Notes: generated from the sequence alone by a model not told the origin. A stretch of DNA of 64,000 bases from Pristionchus mayeri (GCA_036245805.1 BTRK01000001.1:33862758-33926757), one strand, 5' to 3'. Positions 1 through 12,637 are shown, counted from the first letter of the stretch. Numbers and translations: made by a program.

Positions 1-327
1 GTTTTGTTGATTTGACTGAATACTCGTAACAGGTGATTTTTTGAATGATCAAGTGTTCAAGTCGTACGTATTGTCATTCATTTCCGCATATATTGCATTC
101 GAGCTCAGTCATAACCCGTATGTAACACAACTTCCGCGTTGAACTCAACGGTCTTTGCGTAAAAGTCAATTGATACGAGGTAGCAGGTTGCATTGGTCGA
201 ATTGGTCGAAATTATCGTTCTTTTTGTACATTTTTTTGCAGCTAGTAGTTGCGACGTTCTGTAAGAGTTCAGACGTTCGAAATTTCATTAACTATAAACC
301 GGTTGAGGTCAAATCCGGATACTATCG
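1..327 (+). promoter_or_regulatory. Upstream region of SrtA
   Basis: This is AT-rich non-coding DNA before the first Srt start codon. About 40 bases (67-107) resemble 4647-4690, upstream of SrtB: both read close to TGTCATTCATTTCYGCATAT followed by a CATT..AGCTCA block. This suggests the duplicated unit carried promoter sequence with it. No core promoter element or trans-splice acceptor could be assigned with confidence. Confidence 0.3.
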
Positions 328-3300
328 ATGATGGTCCCCCAGTTCCTCACAATCTGGGAATGGAATTCCATGCCAGAGTACAATTGCAGGTATGTAAAAT
401 TTTATGATAATTAATTAATTTTCAAATATTAAATTGAAATATTAAAATTAGAGTTCGTAATTCGGGTCTCTTAATTTTACACACTCTTTGATCGCTCGAT
501 GGTTCTAGAGTGTGCGAACTAAAGAGACGGACACACGAATTGCGATCTCTGATTAAATACATTTAATTTCCATGAAATTTATATATTTTTTGTAATCTTA
601 AATATGTATAAAAAATCGATTATAGTCAGACGCGACCCATCGGCGACGAATGGACTAAGGCAATTGGCGAATCGCATCCCATCCACGGCTACATTTCCGT
701 CATTGTAGGAATACTGTGCGAGGTGCATTTCATTAAAAAAAATTAGCATGTTCCTGTGAGATGAAAATGCAACGTATAAACCTCAATTAACTGCAGAAAA
801 CTGTGTGTTCCTTTTGATGTTCCTCTTATTCCTCTTGCTCCGGGCACATTAATAACATGGTCGGGAACAAGATGAATAAAATGAGCGTATTCATTAATTT
901 ATCTAATTGTAGATACTGTACATTCCCTGTGTTTACGCATTCTTAATGGAGAGAAGAAAGGCGTGCTATCGAGTATGATAATTTAATTATGCAATACGTT
1001 TATGTGAACTGTAACAAGAAGGTATACAATATTGCATTTTCGTCAAAAAATGATACTCGTCTGTCTGATCGGTTGTGAATGCAACAAGGGCGTAAATGTA
1101 TTACGGTCAAAATATGTGTACAAGAAGGTCTCCTAAGCAAAATAAGGATATAAGATTCAGTTAAAATAGCAGGAAGAATTGTGATTTTCCTATTCTAGTT
1201 CATGCTATGGCTCTCGTTCGTCGATATCATCGCCATACTGTGTATTGGGATTGCATTCGGTCTCCTTCTCATCGAAGGCGCAGTATTCTGCTCTCGACCC
1301 TGGCTCATATGGATCATTGGTAGTGTGGCTCAAGGTAGCTCTAATGATATCGACACTTCTTGTATGCATACTGTAGGTATGTGGTGTGGGGCGTGTATGG
1401 GCTGTCTGCTCCTTGTTATTTATCGGATTTTTGAACTAATGAATTTGAGCCGACGATTCGAGGTATATCTCACATAATTCGTCTCAAATTGCACAATACA
1501 GAAACACACGAACATTCTGATTTTTATCTGTTCTTGCTATGCAATTTACATCACCTTTTTTACTCCAGCATTACTAGTGGACTCGGGTCAAAACGGCATG
1601 TTTTATGACACACATATTGATGATGTGCCAACGGAAGTGGTGGGTTGAAGTATCAAGTGCAGTCAATGTAACAATATTTTTTTTTAAATACAGTATGCAA
1701 ATTGGCCTTGCACTGTGAATAATCTACTGATAGTGACCAGCTCGGTAGTTTTATACATCATACTGATTGTTATACTGAAAAATCAGCAGGTGCGTTTATT
1801 GAGAAAGTTTGATTACAAATTATTAATTGCATTCATTCATTTGAAGGCGGAGATGTCATCAGAAGCTCGTCGTATTCGACTCTCTTCCAATGGACCAGTT
1901 AGTATTTCAACGATTTTATTCATTGATCAACATCATTCCTAAGCGAAAAAATATCAGTATTTGCAATAATTCGAACGGTGTTTTTAATGTGTTGATTTTA
2001 CGTTTCAGAAAATAATCTTTAATCAATTTGTGTGTAATAATTTTTTTAGATCTTCATTCAAATATCATTCATCTGTGTCCTCAACGCTCTATCTTCATTA
2101 ATGTAAGAATTTTAAATAACAATTACGTCTAAATATCACGTGTATCACGAGTCAGTGAATGCATGCGGGAACATTTTTGAAAAAGTTGTCCCTAATATAA
2201 CTCATATTATAATGGTAGAATACCCTAAGTGCAAGAATTCGAAAAATATAGGTCATTGGTCCCAGAGCCGTCAATTACGAATTCTCCGGTTTCATACCCG
2301 GCTACACTGTATATCAGCTCACAAGAGACCTAGAAAGATGACACAGGGCTTAAAATGAGCGAAAAATTATTTCCAGCAACTTTTATGTTGAAACCTTCCT
2401 TGTACAGATTCATTTGAAGATTTGGTGTAAAGAAATACCACGAAAGTTCGATGTTGGAAGGCATATGAGCAAACGATTGCGCAAGTTTCTTGATATATGG
2501 GAAGCATACTTCAAATTAAATAAGGAGTTCTTCACCATAGTACAAAGATTGATCAGGTAGCAATGAGCAAACTTGGAAAATATCGAGGTTCAGAAAATCC
2601 ATTTTTCAAAGTGCGCTGATTCCTTTATGTTGCCACTTCACTTAACCTAACTTACTCCAAAACTAGTGAAATTACTAATTGCGTATTTTAGAATTCAATT
2701 CAAAGGGCAATATTAATACATTAGCGGAGAGGGTGAGCACGAAGTCGCATTTGACCAAAGTTTTCGAACTTGAGGGGTAGGCTGAGCTCGCCGATTACAT
2801 TTTTCTTGGGTAGTATATAAGTTCTTATCTATAAATAAGCGAAATCATTGTAGTTTTTCTCTCCTTGATGGTGAAAACATTTTTTTATTACTGCAAAAGT
2901 GGTATTTCTTTACACAAAATCTTCAAATGCATCTGTACAGGGAAGATTTCAACATAAAAGTTGCTGGAAATAATTTTTCGCTCATTTTAAGCCCTGTATC
3001 ATCTTTCTAGGTCTCTTGTGAGCTGATATACAGCGTAGCCGGGTATGAAACCGGAGAATTCCTAATTGACGGCTCTGGGACCAATGACCTATATTTTTCG
3101 AATTCTTGCACTTAGGGTATTCTATCATTATAATATGAGTTATATTAGGGACAACTTTTACAAAAATGTTCCCGAGGGGCTTATTTTTCATCCACTGACT
3201 CGTGATACACGTGATATATGTTTTACAGATACATTTATATGAATTTCTTTTACACGCCGCGATTTCTTAACGTGGTAGGACACGTTAGCTGGCAACTTTG

Positions 3301-3405
3301 TCATGGTATATTTTTATTCAAAATATGAAATTATGAATCGTTTGAGGGGCGCCGCCTGTGATTTATCTGTGTCTCAATAGGACAGTGAAGAAACACATCA
3401 AGTGA
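328..3405 (+). CDS. SrtA: Srt-type serpentine chemoreceptor (7TM GPCR), intact
   Basis: Eleven exons: 328-389, 626-722, 913-972, 1199-1334, 1377-1462, 1502-1639, 1694-1789, 1847-1897, 2050-2102, 3229-3305, 3347-3405. They sum to 915 nt (304 aa) with every phase closing. Srt landmarks appear in order: PEYNC near the N-terminus, YIPC before CYR-x-MLW in TM2, a G-LLLIEGAVFC segment in TM3, W-C-x-x-C in TM4, TNILIFICSCYA, NWP-x-TVNNLL in TM6, FIQ-x-S-x-IC, and the terminal WQL-x-HG-A-PP-x-IYL-x-LNRTV. Family knowledge places Srt proteins as orphan chemosensory GPCRs in ciliated neurons; ligand unknown. It is the first of three tandem copies. Intron 9 holds a foldback element. The frame stops at TGA 3403-3405, exactly where SrtB and SrtE have CGA followed by a splice donor. 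A relic of the shared last exon remains at 3632-3676. Confidence 0.9.
2134..3216. mobile_element. Foldback/MITE element FB1 in SrtA intron 9 (TA target duplication)
   Basis: Arms of about 305-315 bp (roughly 2136-2442 and 2899-3214) are reverse complements with over 90% identity by eye and enclose a unique loop of about 455 bp. The termini read TCACGTGTATCACGAGTCAG and its complement. TA flanks both ends (2134-2135 and 3215-3216), as expected for Tc1/mariner-type insertion. No transposase is present. The 70-residue open frames on both strands here are just the two copies of the arm. The element lies wholly within an intron, so SrtA can still be spliced. Confidence 0.8.
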
Positions 3406-4760
3406 GTATTGTTAAGCTATTAACGGAAAAAAAGAGAAAAGGAGGAACGATCTCTGCACTTAGATGAGCTAGATGTTTGATATTTGGTATATGAGGTACA
3501 AAAATGCACACCATTAAGAAATTTAAAATGGCTACTATTACTGTGAGCCGAGATACGAAATTTGAGTAATTGAAATATTTCCTATTTCCCATTTGTTACA
3601 TGAAACATTGAATTTGAACTTTGAATTTCAGAAATATGTTCGAAGTATCGAGGAAGAAAATTATGAGAAGAAATAGGCAAAGGTTTTATTATAATTCGAT
3701 GATTTTGGTAGATTTATTTACGCAGAACCACATCTTCTTCGAGGCAGTGAAACCCATGATGAGCACACTAATGCATAATTATTCATAATTCGGCTTACTG
3801 TACCTTACACATCACACACTCTTCCATGATCTCGCGAGCTCTACTTACATCATGTTATTTGTGGCCACTCTGCTCTAGCCCCGCGGTAGCTAATGCAGTT
3901 AGCTCGCGCATACTTCATGATATACTCCACTGCATTTACCGCCGTGGCTCCCAATCGATCGGTTTTGCGGCTTTTCTGCAAATAAAAAAATGTGTATCTT
4001 GCGTTATAATCTGAGAAATCCCCGCCCAGAACAACCTCATAAACAACATGTTTACACTATTTCATGTTATTTCTTTGCAATTATCCAGTTTATAGTCGCA
4101 AATTTGTGCTGTTAAAATGCTACATATTTTTGTCTTCACTCTCAATCTACTCCTTTTTACAATACGTCTTCGATTTCGGATTTACTTCATTCGTATTACC
4201 ACTCGTTCCCCGATTAGATGTAGTGCGTGGTAAAATCAAGAAGAACAAGAAGTATTGATGTTGAATTACCGCTATTCCGTGTCTCTGCTCATATGGATAC
4301 TTCAAACTTTTATTTTGATGCGCAAAATCAACAATTTACAACGAACAAATACATTTCAAAATGAAATTGCTATGGCATCCGAGATACGAAATGAAGTGAA
4401 TTCAATTTCATCTTCTCCTTGACTTGCATTATGAAACCATAAATCGTTCTGAAATTTGCAGTTGAAATTATTCACATTTTAATGGCATGGAGAATCCGGA
4501 AATAGCGCACTCGAACTTTTAAAAGTCACAAATTTGTATTCACTAGCGTCATCAAGTCTGAGAGTTTCTCAGTCTAACACGGAAGTTCGTAGTCGTTTTC
4601 TTGATGTCGATGAAATTGTGTTTAAACTCCTTGAATTCACATTGTCGTTCGTAATGTCATTCACTTCTGCATATGCTACATTAGCTCATACAAAACCGCA
4701 TATATCCGTTAAATATCTTTATCTCTTGAAGCAGGTTTCATCGTGCTGAATAGTGCATCA
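3406..4760. other. SrtA-SrtB intergenic region
   Basis: It contains the vestigial twelfth exon of SrtA (3632-3676), which has an acceptor and reads KYVRSIEEENYEKK then stop when taken in phase 0. Apart from that relic and the SrtB upstream block near 4647-4690, I see no gene. Short open frames here lack family motifs. Confidence 0.5.
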
Positions 4761-7700
4761 ATGCTTAGCAATAATCCGATCCCCCAGTTTCTGCCTATCT
4801 GGCAATGGATCTCGATGCCAGAGTACAATTGTAGGTACGTCAAATTATATAACATTGTGCTAGATGTATAATTTTTTACAGATTTCCAATTTATATTAAG
4901 AGACCGGATCGGTAAGATTGCACCACCCCCCGGACATGCGGTAGTCCGGAATGAGAACTGGACCGCCATGCTTCAAGCATGGATACCCCTTGGCCCCTTG
5001 ATTAACAATATATAGACTATTACTCGATTCCGCTTTTCAGTAAGAAATTATAAGGTGCCAAAGTTGAAAAATCGAAATTTCATATTTTTTGAACGCGATG
5101 AGGTAGACTCAAAATCTCTTTTGCGTTGTATTAGGGATGACCAATAACCAAAATGAACCACCCTGCTCGAATCGGTGTTGGTTGGAAACATGATTTCGTG
5201 TCCGAATTTTTCACTTTTTACAGGCTAAATTTTCAATATGGAAGGGGGGCAATATCACGCTGTGCCTAAAATGTAGCCCGATGAATTCTACATCGATTTG
5301 TTTCAAATGGAAAAGAAATTGCCGTTTCCGTTTTCCTCATATCGAGGTCCGAACATGCAAGACCATTTCGGAATTCTGCGAAATTACGATTATATCGTCC
5401 AAATGAACTGTTAAACGAAGTTTCGGTCATTCGGAAAAAGTCGATTTTCTTGACATCGATTTTATCGTAATTCGAGCTCATGAAACTCTGTATTTTAATT
5501 CACATGCTGATGAACGTTGCTGAAAACGTAAGTTATGTTTCCATATGAGTTAAAAAATGGCCAATTATAGCTTGTTCCATACCTTTAGGAATGTCATTTT
5601 TTCGTTCCAAAACGCGAAATCGAGGGTGTCGATCAAAATTGATGGACTGAAATTTGACGAAATCGACGAATTTCAGTGTCTTTGAATTGTTTTACTTACA
5701 GAAATGTGAAAAACAAATAAAAAAAATTGGAACATCGCAAAAATCCAAAAAAAATGCCCTCACAACTCCGATTCTGTCAATGTTTGAGCTGTAAAAAATT
5801 CAAGGTTTCATACACATTACTCAAGTGTTTTTATTACTTAGGTGTGGTAGAGTAACACTTAAGTAAAATAAATGTTGTTAACAGTTGCTGGCTGTAGGCG
5901 TTTTCCTGATAATCGTTGACAAATAATGATAAAATCAATGAAATGCTATGGGGAAATTCCGCAGATTTCCAATATTATCGTACTAATTGATTCACACGTA
6001 TTGTCAATAATTAAAATAAGTCCGTTTACTTTAAAACCGATGAACATTTTATGTTATAAGGGGATTCTAAATTTTGAATTTTCATTTATTTGGAAATCTG
6101 ATTACTTCAGACTGGAGCAGTATAACCATACTTTACTATTTTTTTGAAAGAATATTTAAAGTACAATTGAAAACGAATTCATACACATTTAATTCTGCTC
6201 TAACATATCTCATTTCGCCTCTGATTTTACCGATATTTGGTAAGGATTATCACTAAATCCAATAAAGCAGGGCAATTTTTGCAACGACTGTTTCACTAAA
6301 GTGCTTTTCTACTACCGTTTGGCAGCAAAGAGTATGGCTAAACCTTATGAAATCGTGAGTTTTCACGGCTCAAACATGGGTAAAATCGGAATTGGGTAGG
6401 CATTTTTTTCGGATTTTTGCGGTGTTCCGATTTTTTATTTGTTTTTCACATTTTTGTAAGTAAAACAATTCAAAGAGACTGAAATTCGTCGATTTCGTCA
6501 AATTTCAGTCCATCAATTATGTTCGACACCCTCGCTTTCGCGTTTTGGAACGAAAAAATGACATTCCTAAAGGTATGGAACAAGCTATAATTGGCCATTT
6601 TTTAACTCATATGGAAACATAACTTACGTTTTGAGCAACGTTCATCAGCATGTGAATTAAAATACAGAGTTTCATGAGCTCGAATTACGATAAAATCGAT
6701 GTCAAGAAAATCGACTTTTTCCGAATGACCGAAACTTCAATTTTCAGGGCATAATTATTAAGTGATATTCTTGCCGGTTTATGTTACACCAAATGAACAC
6801 GTTTAACAGCTCATTTGGACGATATAATCGTGATTTCGTAGAATTGCGAAATGGTCGGGCATGTTCAGACCTCGATATGAGGAAAACGGAAACGTCGATT
6901 TCTTTTCATTTTGAAATTTTTCGGCGTAAGATTCATCGGGCTACATTTTAAGCACAGTGTGATATTGCCCCCCTTCCATATTGAAAATTTAGCCTGGAAA
7001 AAGTGAAAAATTCGGACACGAACTCATGTTTCCAACCAACACCGATTCGATCAGGGTGGATAATTTTTGGTTATTGGTCATCCCTAATACAACGCAAAAG
7101 AGATTTTGAGTCTACCTCATCGCGTTCAAAAAATATGAAATATAATTTCTTACTGAAAAGCGGAATCGAGCAATAGCCTATATTTTGTGCATCATGGGGC
7201 CAAGGGGCATCCATGCTTGAAGCATGGCGGCCCAGTTCCCATTCCGGACTTCCGCATGTCCGGGGGGTATTCATTATGATCGATTCTTACCGATCCGGCC
7301 TCTTAATAATTTGAATATGTTTTTAACAGAAAACATTTTTAGCCGCTTGCGACCGATCGGCGATGAATGGACGGATAAATTTGGTGAATCGCATCCAATT
7401 TACGGCTACACTTCCGTCATCGTAGGAGTTATCTGTGAGGTAAACTTGGAATGATTTATGATCATGCACATTTGATCAGGAACATGCAATCTTGCATGTT
7501 TTCAGCTACTTTATAGTTTATTTGCCTAATTTCAGATTCTCTACATACCGTGTGCTTATGCGTTCTTCAAGGAGAGACACAAGGAGTGCTATCGAGTGGG
7601 AGGTTTCAGTTAATTTACGTTCATGGTGGCGTTAGGATAGTTACAGTGGATTTATGTTGAAAACAGGGTAGTCGAACCGGTATTTGGAGGAGCAAATGCG

Positions 7701-10700
7701 GGGGGTGAAGAAATGAATTGACGCAACTATTAATCGATATTGAAGATCATGCTCTGGTTGGCGTTCGTCGATATCCTCGCTATACTGTGTATTTGTATCG
7801 CCTTCGGCCTCCTCCTGATTGAAGGAGCCGTGTTCTGTTCTCATCCTTGGTTCATATGGATTGTTGGCAGCATTGGACAAGGTTTGGCAACTATAATGGG
7901 GAGGCACAAGGCCGGATGATGGTAACATACTGAATGATAGCCAAAAAAATGGACCCTTCTGTAGAACTTTCACAGTAAGTTCCAAGATTGTCACAAATGA
8001 TTATGTGAAAGTTCTGTGGAAGGGTCCATTATTTGGTTATCATCCAGTAGGCTACCTTCCGATGGTGATCATCCTACCTAGTGCCGATGGTGATGGTACG
8101 TATCGTGTGCATAATGTAGGCACTTGGTGCGGCGCGTGCATGGGATGTCTGCTGCTTGTCATTTATCGAATCTTTGAATTGATGAATATGAGCAGGCGGT
8201 TTGAGGTACCGCCCAAGCATCTCTGTTTAGAAAACTGAGCAATGCAGGCTTACACTAATCTGATGATTTGTATCTGCTCTTGCTATGCGCTGTACATCAC
8301 ATTTTTCACGCCTGCATTGCTAGAGGATTCGAGTCAAAACGGCATGTTGTATGACACCCGTATTGAGGATGTGCCAGCAGATGTGGTATGTGGATTGTAT
8401 CAATTATTAGGGTGTCCGGAAAGTTCGTTCATTTTTTTGTTTTTATTTTTTATTCAATACTTTACAATTCTCAGTGATCAATGTATGCTCCCATGTTTCC
8501 CCGCACTTCCTTCCAGCGATCGGGCAGAGTAGCGATTCCTCTCTCCCAGAAATCGGGAGTCCTCGAGATCACCCATTCCACGAAAGCCCTCACAACTTGA
8601 TCTCGATTTTTGAACTTCTTCCCCTTGCAGAAGTCAGAGAGAGAGCGGAAACAGTGGAAGTCACAAGGAGAGAGGTCCGGAGAAAACGGTGGGTGAGGAA
8701 TCCTCTCGATATCCAGCTCGTCCATTTTCTTCTGAGTCAATTTCGCGCGATGAGGGCGAGCATTGTCCATCAAAAGAAGGATTTTGCCCTCGCTCACGAG
8801 ACTGGGAGGGGTTCTATGGGCGACTTCTTCCAGTTGGTTGGAGAATAGGTCAGCAGTGATGTTGGTGCCAGGGGACAGGATCTCCCAGTAGATAGGACCG
8901 AGCACGGAGAAGTAAAAGCAGAGGAGTTCCTTCTTTCCATGCTCTTCCTTCTTCGGGACTGGCTTGGGCTTCTTATCCGCATCGACCCACTGTAGTTTCC
9001 TCTCAGGGTTATCGTAGGCGATCCACTTCTCATCTGCAGCGACAATTGAATTAGCCCATCCAAGATTTGATCTGCGATGGAGCAATTCATGACAGATCTC
9101 GACACGGTTTTTCAGTTGTGCCGGAGACAGATCATGGGGAACCACTTGTGGGAGCTTGGGCTTCTTTCCCAATCGATGAAGGATATCGGACACCGTCGAT
9201 TTAGGAGTGCCAGTCTCTCTCTTCAAATCGCGCACACTGGCTTTGGGCTTCCTCTTCAGAGTGCTGAGGACAAGAGACTGATCGAGGGTCGGAGGGCGTC
9301 CAGAACGGGGATGATCTTCGAGACTATAGTCTCCGTTCTTGAAGCGAGAGAACCACTTCTGGCAGAAAAGAAGGGAGGGGCATCGTCACCTTCAGATTGG
9401 GCAAGGGCTGAATGGGCCTGCCTCACCGACTGGCCAAGGCGGTGATAATGTAGCAAGACTGCGCGGAGGTAAAGGTGAGTCTCCATCACGAAAATCGATG
9501 TAGAAACTAAGCGATAGATTCAATCCTCTCACCACTTAGCGTCAGGATGATGCAATACTTTGTTGACAAATAACTGCGTGATTGCGAAATTCGATCACAA
9601 ACTGAGTTTTTACAAAGGCATGAACGAACTTTCCGGACACCCTAATACTTTAAAAATACAGTGATATTCATATTTTCACACCTAGCTTGAAATTCACCCT
9701 ATATATCCGTGAATATCTGTCCGGAAACGGGATGCCGTCATTCATCCATAAATTTCAGTACGTAAATTGGCCTTACACCGTTAATAATCTACTCATGGTC
9801 ACAAGTTCGATCGTTTTATACATAATTCTGATAATTATACTGAAGACTAGGCAGGTTAGTAATTAATTGGATTGAATGTGCAATACTTTCGAATGTGTTG
9901 AAGAGGGTACTGCTATCAGCAACTGCTAAAGCTCGTATCTCTTCTAATCGACCAGTTAGTTTTTAAACAATTATTGTTTTCTTTGTTTAATGGATAAATC
10001 ATTGATAAAAAATATGATTTTCCTTTATTTTTCTAAATATATATATATTTTTTTAAAATTTCGATTAAAGTATATTCAATTTCTTCAGATCTTCATTCAA
10101 ATTTCTCTCATCTGCGTTTTCAACGCTCTATCATCGTTAATGTTTGATTTTCTATTTTAATTGATGCTGACAACGACTTGCAGATACCTTTGCATGAATT
10201 TCTTCATCACACCTCCCATCCTAAACACGATTGGGCACATCAGCTGGCAGCTTTGTCACGGTATGCGTACTGTTATATTTAACATTATTGTTTTAAAAAT
10301 ATATACTGGCCCGGTTGCTCCCCAGCTTCCTCCGGGGTTCCCGTACAAGCGTAATATGTTTCACAATTGTCTGTGATGACATTCTTCTACGCGCTCCCTA
10401 TCGATTTTGCAATCCGGACAGACGGACACTTTATATATAACTAGTCCGGCTGTCCCCCCGCCTTCGGCGGGGGGACAGTCCTAGCGAAGTATCTAGGTTT
10501 CGCAATCACTCGTTTCGCAATTTGTTGATGCGATCTCTTTCCCTCCCCATTTCGCAATCGTTTCGCAACTGTTTCGCAATCCGTACAGACGCCATCACAG
10601 TGCGCTTTATATATAGGTATAGATTATTTTTTTATCAATATCCATATTTCACATCAAATCATCTGATAGCGTTTAAGGAGCGCCTCCGTTCATATACCTG

Positions 10701-11020
10701 CTTCTCAATAGAACAGTCAAGAAGCATATAAAGCGAGTTGTTTTTTTACGCAATTTGGTTTTAATCTTCCTGAAATAAACTTGACATTCCAGGCGTTCTC
10801 TAGAAGGATCGATGAAGCGAATCATGCGCAAATTGTACATGTATGTATTCAATGTAAGCGTTTCGGACGAATGATCTATGCAGAACGACAACCGATTCGA
10901 GGCAGTGGGGCCTTCGTCTCTTCATTTTGCATACTCTATCGCATTGGCGAGAGAGTGTACAGATTGAAGATACCGTTGTGTCGTTTCTCGAAAGTTCGTA
11001 TGAACACTTTATTACCATAG
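4761..11020 (+). CDS. SrtB: Srt-type serpentine chemoreceptor, intact, transposon-loaded introns
   Basis: Exons: 4761-4834, 7343-7439, 7536-7595, 7746-7881, 8120-8205, 8248-8385, 9759-9854, 9904-9954, 10089-10141, 10184-10260, 10678-10736, then 10793-11020. Exons 2-11 match SrtA in length to the base. Phases close and there is no internal stop. Exons 1-11 encode 309 residues with all Srt landmarks (YIPC, CYR-I-MLW, GTWCGACMGC, TVNNLLMVTSS, ISWQLCHG, APPFIYLLLNRTV). Exon 12 is supported because each paralogue keeps an acceptor and a matching R-x-I-D/E segment at this position. Here it would add about 75 residues. Without that splice the frame ends sooner, at 10778. Intron 1 holds a 2.4-kb foldback element, intron 4 a small MITE, and intron 6 a mariner. 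The start ATG 4761 is the only one in frame before the conserved PQFLPIW segment. Confidence 0.87.
4897..7304. mobile_element. Foldback element FB2 in SrtB intron 1 (about 2.4 kb)
   Basis: This is a long inverted repeat. The left arm (about 4897-5770) and right arm (about 6390-7304) are mostly complementary, with scattered differences and indels, around a loop of about 600 bp. The termini read GAGACCGGATCGGTAAGA and the complement of GAGGCCGGATCGGTAAGA, each flanked by TTAA (4896-4899 and 7301-7304 approximately). TTAA target sites are typical of piggyBac-type transposons, but a TA duplication cannot be excluded because TTAA is palindromic. No transposase frame is visible, so it is probably non-autonomous. 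Confidence 0.75.
7903..8084. mobile_element. Palindromic MITE, copy 1 (SrtB intron 4)
   Basis: A terminal inverted repeat near GGCACAAGGCCGGATGATGG pairs with TCATCCTACCTAGTGCC. The inner arms carry the diagnostic blocks TGGACCCTTCTGTAGAACTT and the complementary AAGTTCTGTGGAAGGGTCCA. Related copies lie at 13219, 16711, 18598, 23666, 24292 and 44803. Confidence 0.75.
8407..9645 (-). mobile_element. Mariner element 1 in SrtB intron 6
   Basis: This is a complete 1.24-kb mariner. The terminal inverted repeats begin TTAGGGTGTCCGGAAAGTTC and are near-perfect. A TA duplication flanks it at 8405-8406 and 9646-9647. The transposase runs on the minus strand, antisense to the host gene. Intact ends and a mostly open transposase point to fairly recent insertion. 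Confidence 0.93.
8471..9486 (-). pseudogene. Mariner transposase, one frameshift
   Basis: This mariner/Tc1-superfamily DDE transposase would be about 339 aa, normal for mariners. From the N-terminus: a helix-turn-helix region with FSRFKNGDYSLEDHPRSGRP, then KPKASVRDLKRETGTPKSTV. The catalytic triad is visible as ADEKW (first D), LLMDNARPH (second D) and SPDLSPCDF (third D), with the D34D spacing of true mariners. The start ATG lies at 9484-9486. The first roughly 38 residues are in a different frame from the rest. A single-nucleotide indel in or next to the homopolymer run at about 9366-9380 explains this. Unless it is a sequencing error, this copy cannot make active transposase. Confidence 0.9.
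10261..10677. repeat. Repeat-derived sequence in SrtB intron 10
   Basis: This enlarged intron holds a GC-rich hairpin around 10455-10480 (GTCCCCCCGCC TTC GGCGGGGGGAC) and repeated short blocks such as TTTCGCAATC and TTTATATATA flanking it. It looks like insertion debris. No TIR or target duplication could be fixed. Confidence 0.4.
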
Positions 11021-12354
11021 AAAAAAGACTAATCCATGCCTCATATTGTAGAGCATGGGTTTGGACACAAATTAGGTTGTGTTCAATTAATTTAGCAGTG
11101 AACTGAATTGTATTGTTTTGATTTCGTCAGAGATTGCAAAATGCGTTGCAAGAGTCTAGTAGCGCATTATATTGGTTGTACTTCCACCACATTCAATGTG
11201 GAATGCTATAAAAATATTTATGAGATAAAGCTGATTTTTTTCGAGCACGCCATGGCATATTCCATAAAAAGAGTTGCCTGTATGCACATGTACAATACGG
11301 CTTTATTCTCGTGAGGTTTGCCTATCGATCACATCAATCGGACACTGTGAACAAGAAGTTTCGCTCTTCCCCCTTTTAGTACACTGGCGAAAATAGCCGT
11401 GAGATTTGTGATCCCTCTTAGCATGTTCACTTCCTCTCCCGTGAGAAAGAAATTTGATCAGGAGCAAAAGTACATCGTCATTACCCTTGCAATAGTCATG
11501 GCTGCAGAGTCAGTTCAACAAAGCTTCCATAGGAACATACCATTTTTAGATACAAAACCCACGACAATATTGCTTCCTTTGGTCCATAGATGGATCAAAA
11601 AAATATGTCAACCGGTCGCATGGGAAGTGCTGGTCGAGTTTATTGAACAAAATAATTGAAACATTTATCAGCATTGCCAGACTTCCCATAGTGCGATATT
11701 CCCAAATTCAGCAAATGTCTTCATATTTGCTCCATGTTCGCTTGTTCCTGTGCACTGGTGTTGCCAAGTCGGCATGCGACCTTTCGTGTGTTCTGTCACC
11801 GGTCATACAAAGCGAGAGAGCGTGTGAAACGAATAGAGCATGCGCCAGAGCATGCCATCACTAACGTGCACTTTTTGATCAGGTGCTAATCGAATGTGAA
11901 TTAAGAGGCGTGTAAAGATCCCGTACTGGTGGCGAGGTAGCTAAATCAGTTAGCAGCACTTCCTTCACGGATAGATGCCAAATCAATTTGATCTTTTCCA
12001 TTACCTTGATGGAGTGGAAAAGGTAAAGGGGAAGGCAATTTTTGAACCCCCCCCCCCCCGATCGGCTTCCAGTAGAGGTTGGGTAGTGCATTGCTTTTTT
12101 AAACTTCATGATCATAATTGCAAGTATTCTCGGATTCGAAATACGAAATTTCGGTTATTAAAATTTTCCCCTTCACCTTGACTTTGTCCATGACTTGTCC
12201 ATGACAACTGTAAAGTGTTAAAATTGCCCCGAAACAAAAGTGCTATAACGCGTCACTCTTAAAGCATTCACGACCGTATAAACTGCATTTCAGCTCATGG
12301 AATTCGCGTTTCGCACATAGGATTTCTGCAAAATTGTTTAGCGTTGTACTACCA
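11021..12354. other. SrtB-SrtC intergenic region, no gene seen
   Basis: AT-rich sequence with a C homopolymer at about 12048-12058. Open frames on both strands are short, overlap one another and lack recognisable motifs. No repeats of the families listed elsewhere were recognised. Confidence 0.4.
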
Positions 12355-12637
12355 ATGCGCAGCGAAGAGGACACGATACCCCAGTTTCTCCCCATCTGGG
12401 ACTGGACCTCGATGCCAGAGTACAACTGTAGGTTCGTAAAAAATGTGATTATTCAATTTTTTAAGAATAAAAAACATCAACGTATGCAACGTTTAGTTAC
12501 CAATTCCATTGTAGTCGCGTGCGACCGGTCGGTGATGAATGGACTCAGACAATGGGCCAATCGCATACGGTGCATGGCTCCGCTTCAGCTGTTGCAGGAG
12601 TTGTGTGCGAGGTGAAAATATTCGTGTGCAGTCGCAC

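Noticed and set aside
2140..3191. Two 70-residue open frames with almost the same protein on opposite strands
   Set aside because: They are the two inverted arms of foldback FB1 read in the same relative frame, not genes.
9077..9445. Plus-strand frame across mariner 1
   Set aside because: Shadow of the minus-strand transposase; the minus strand shows the DDE motifs.
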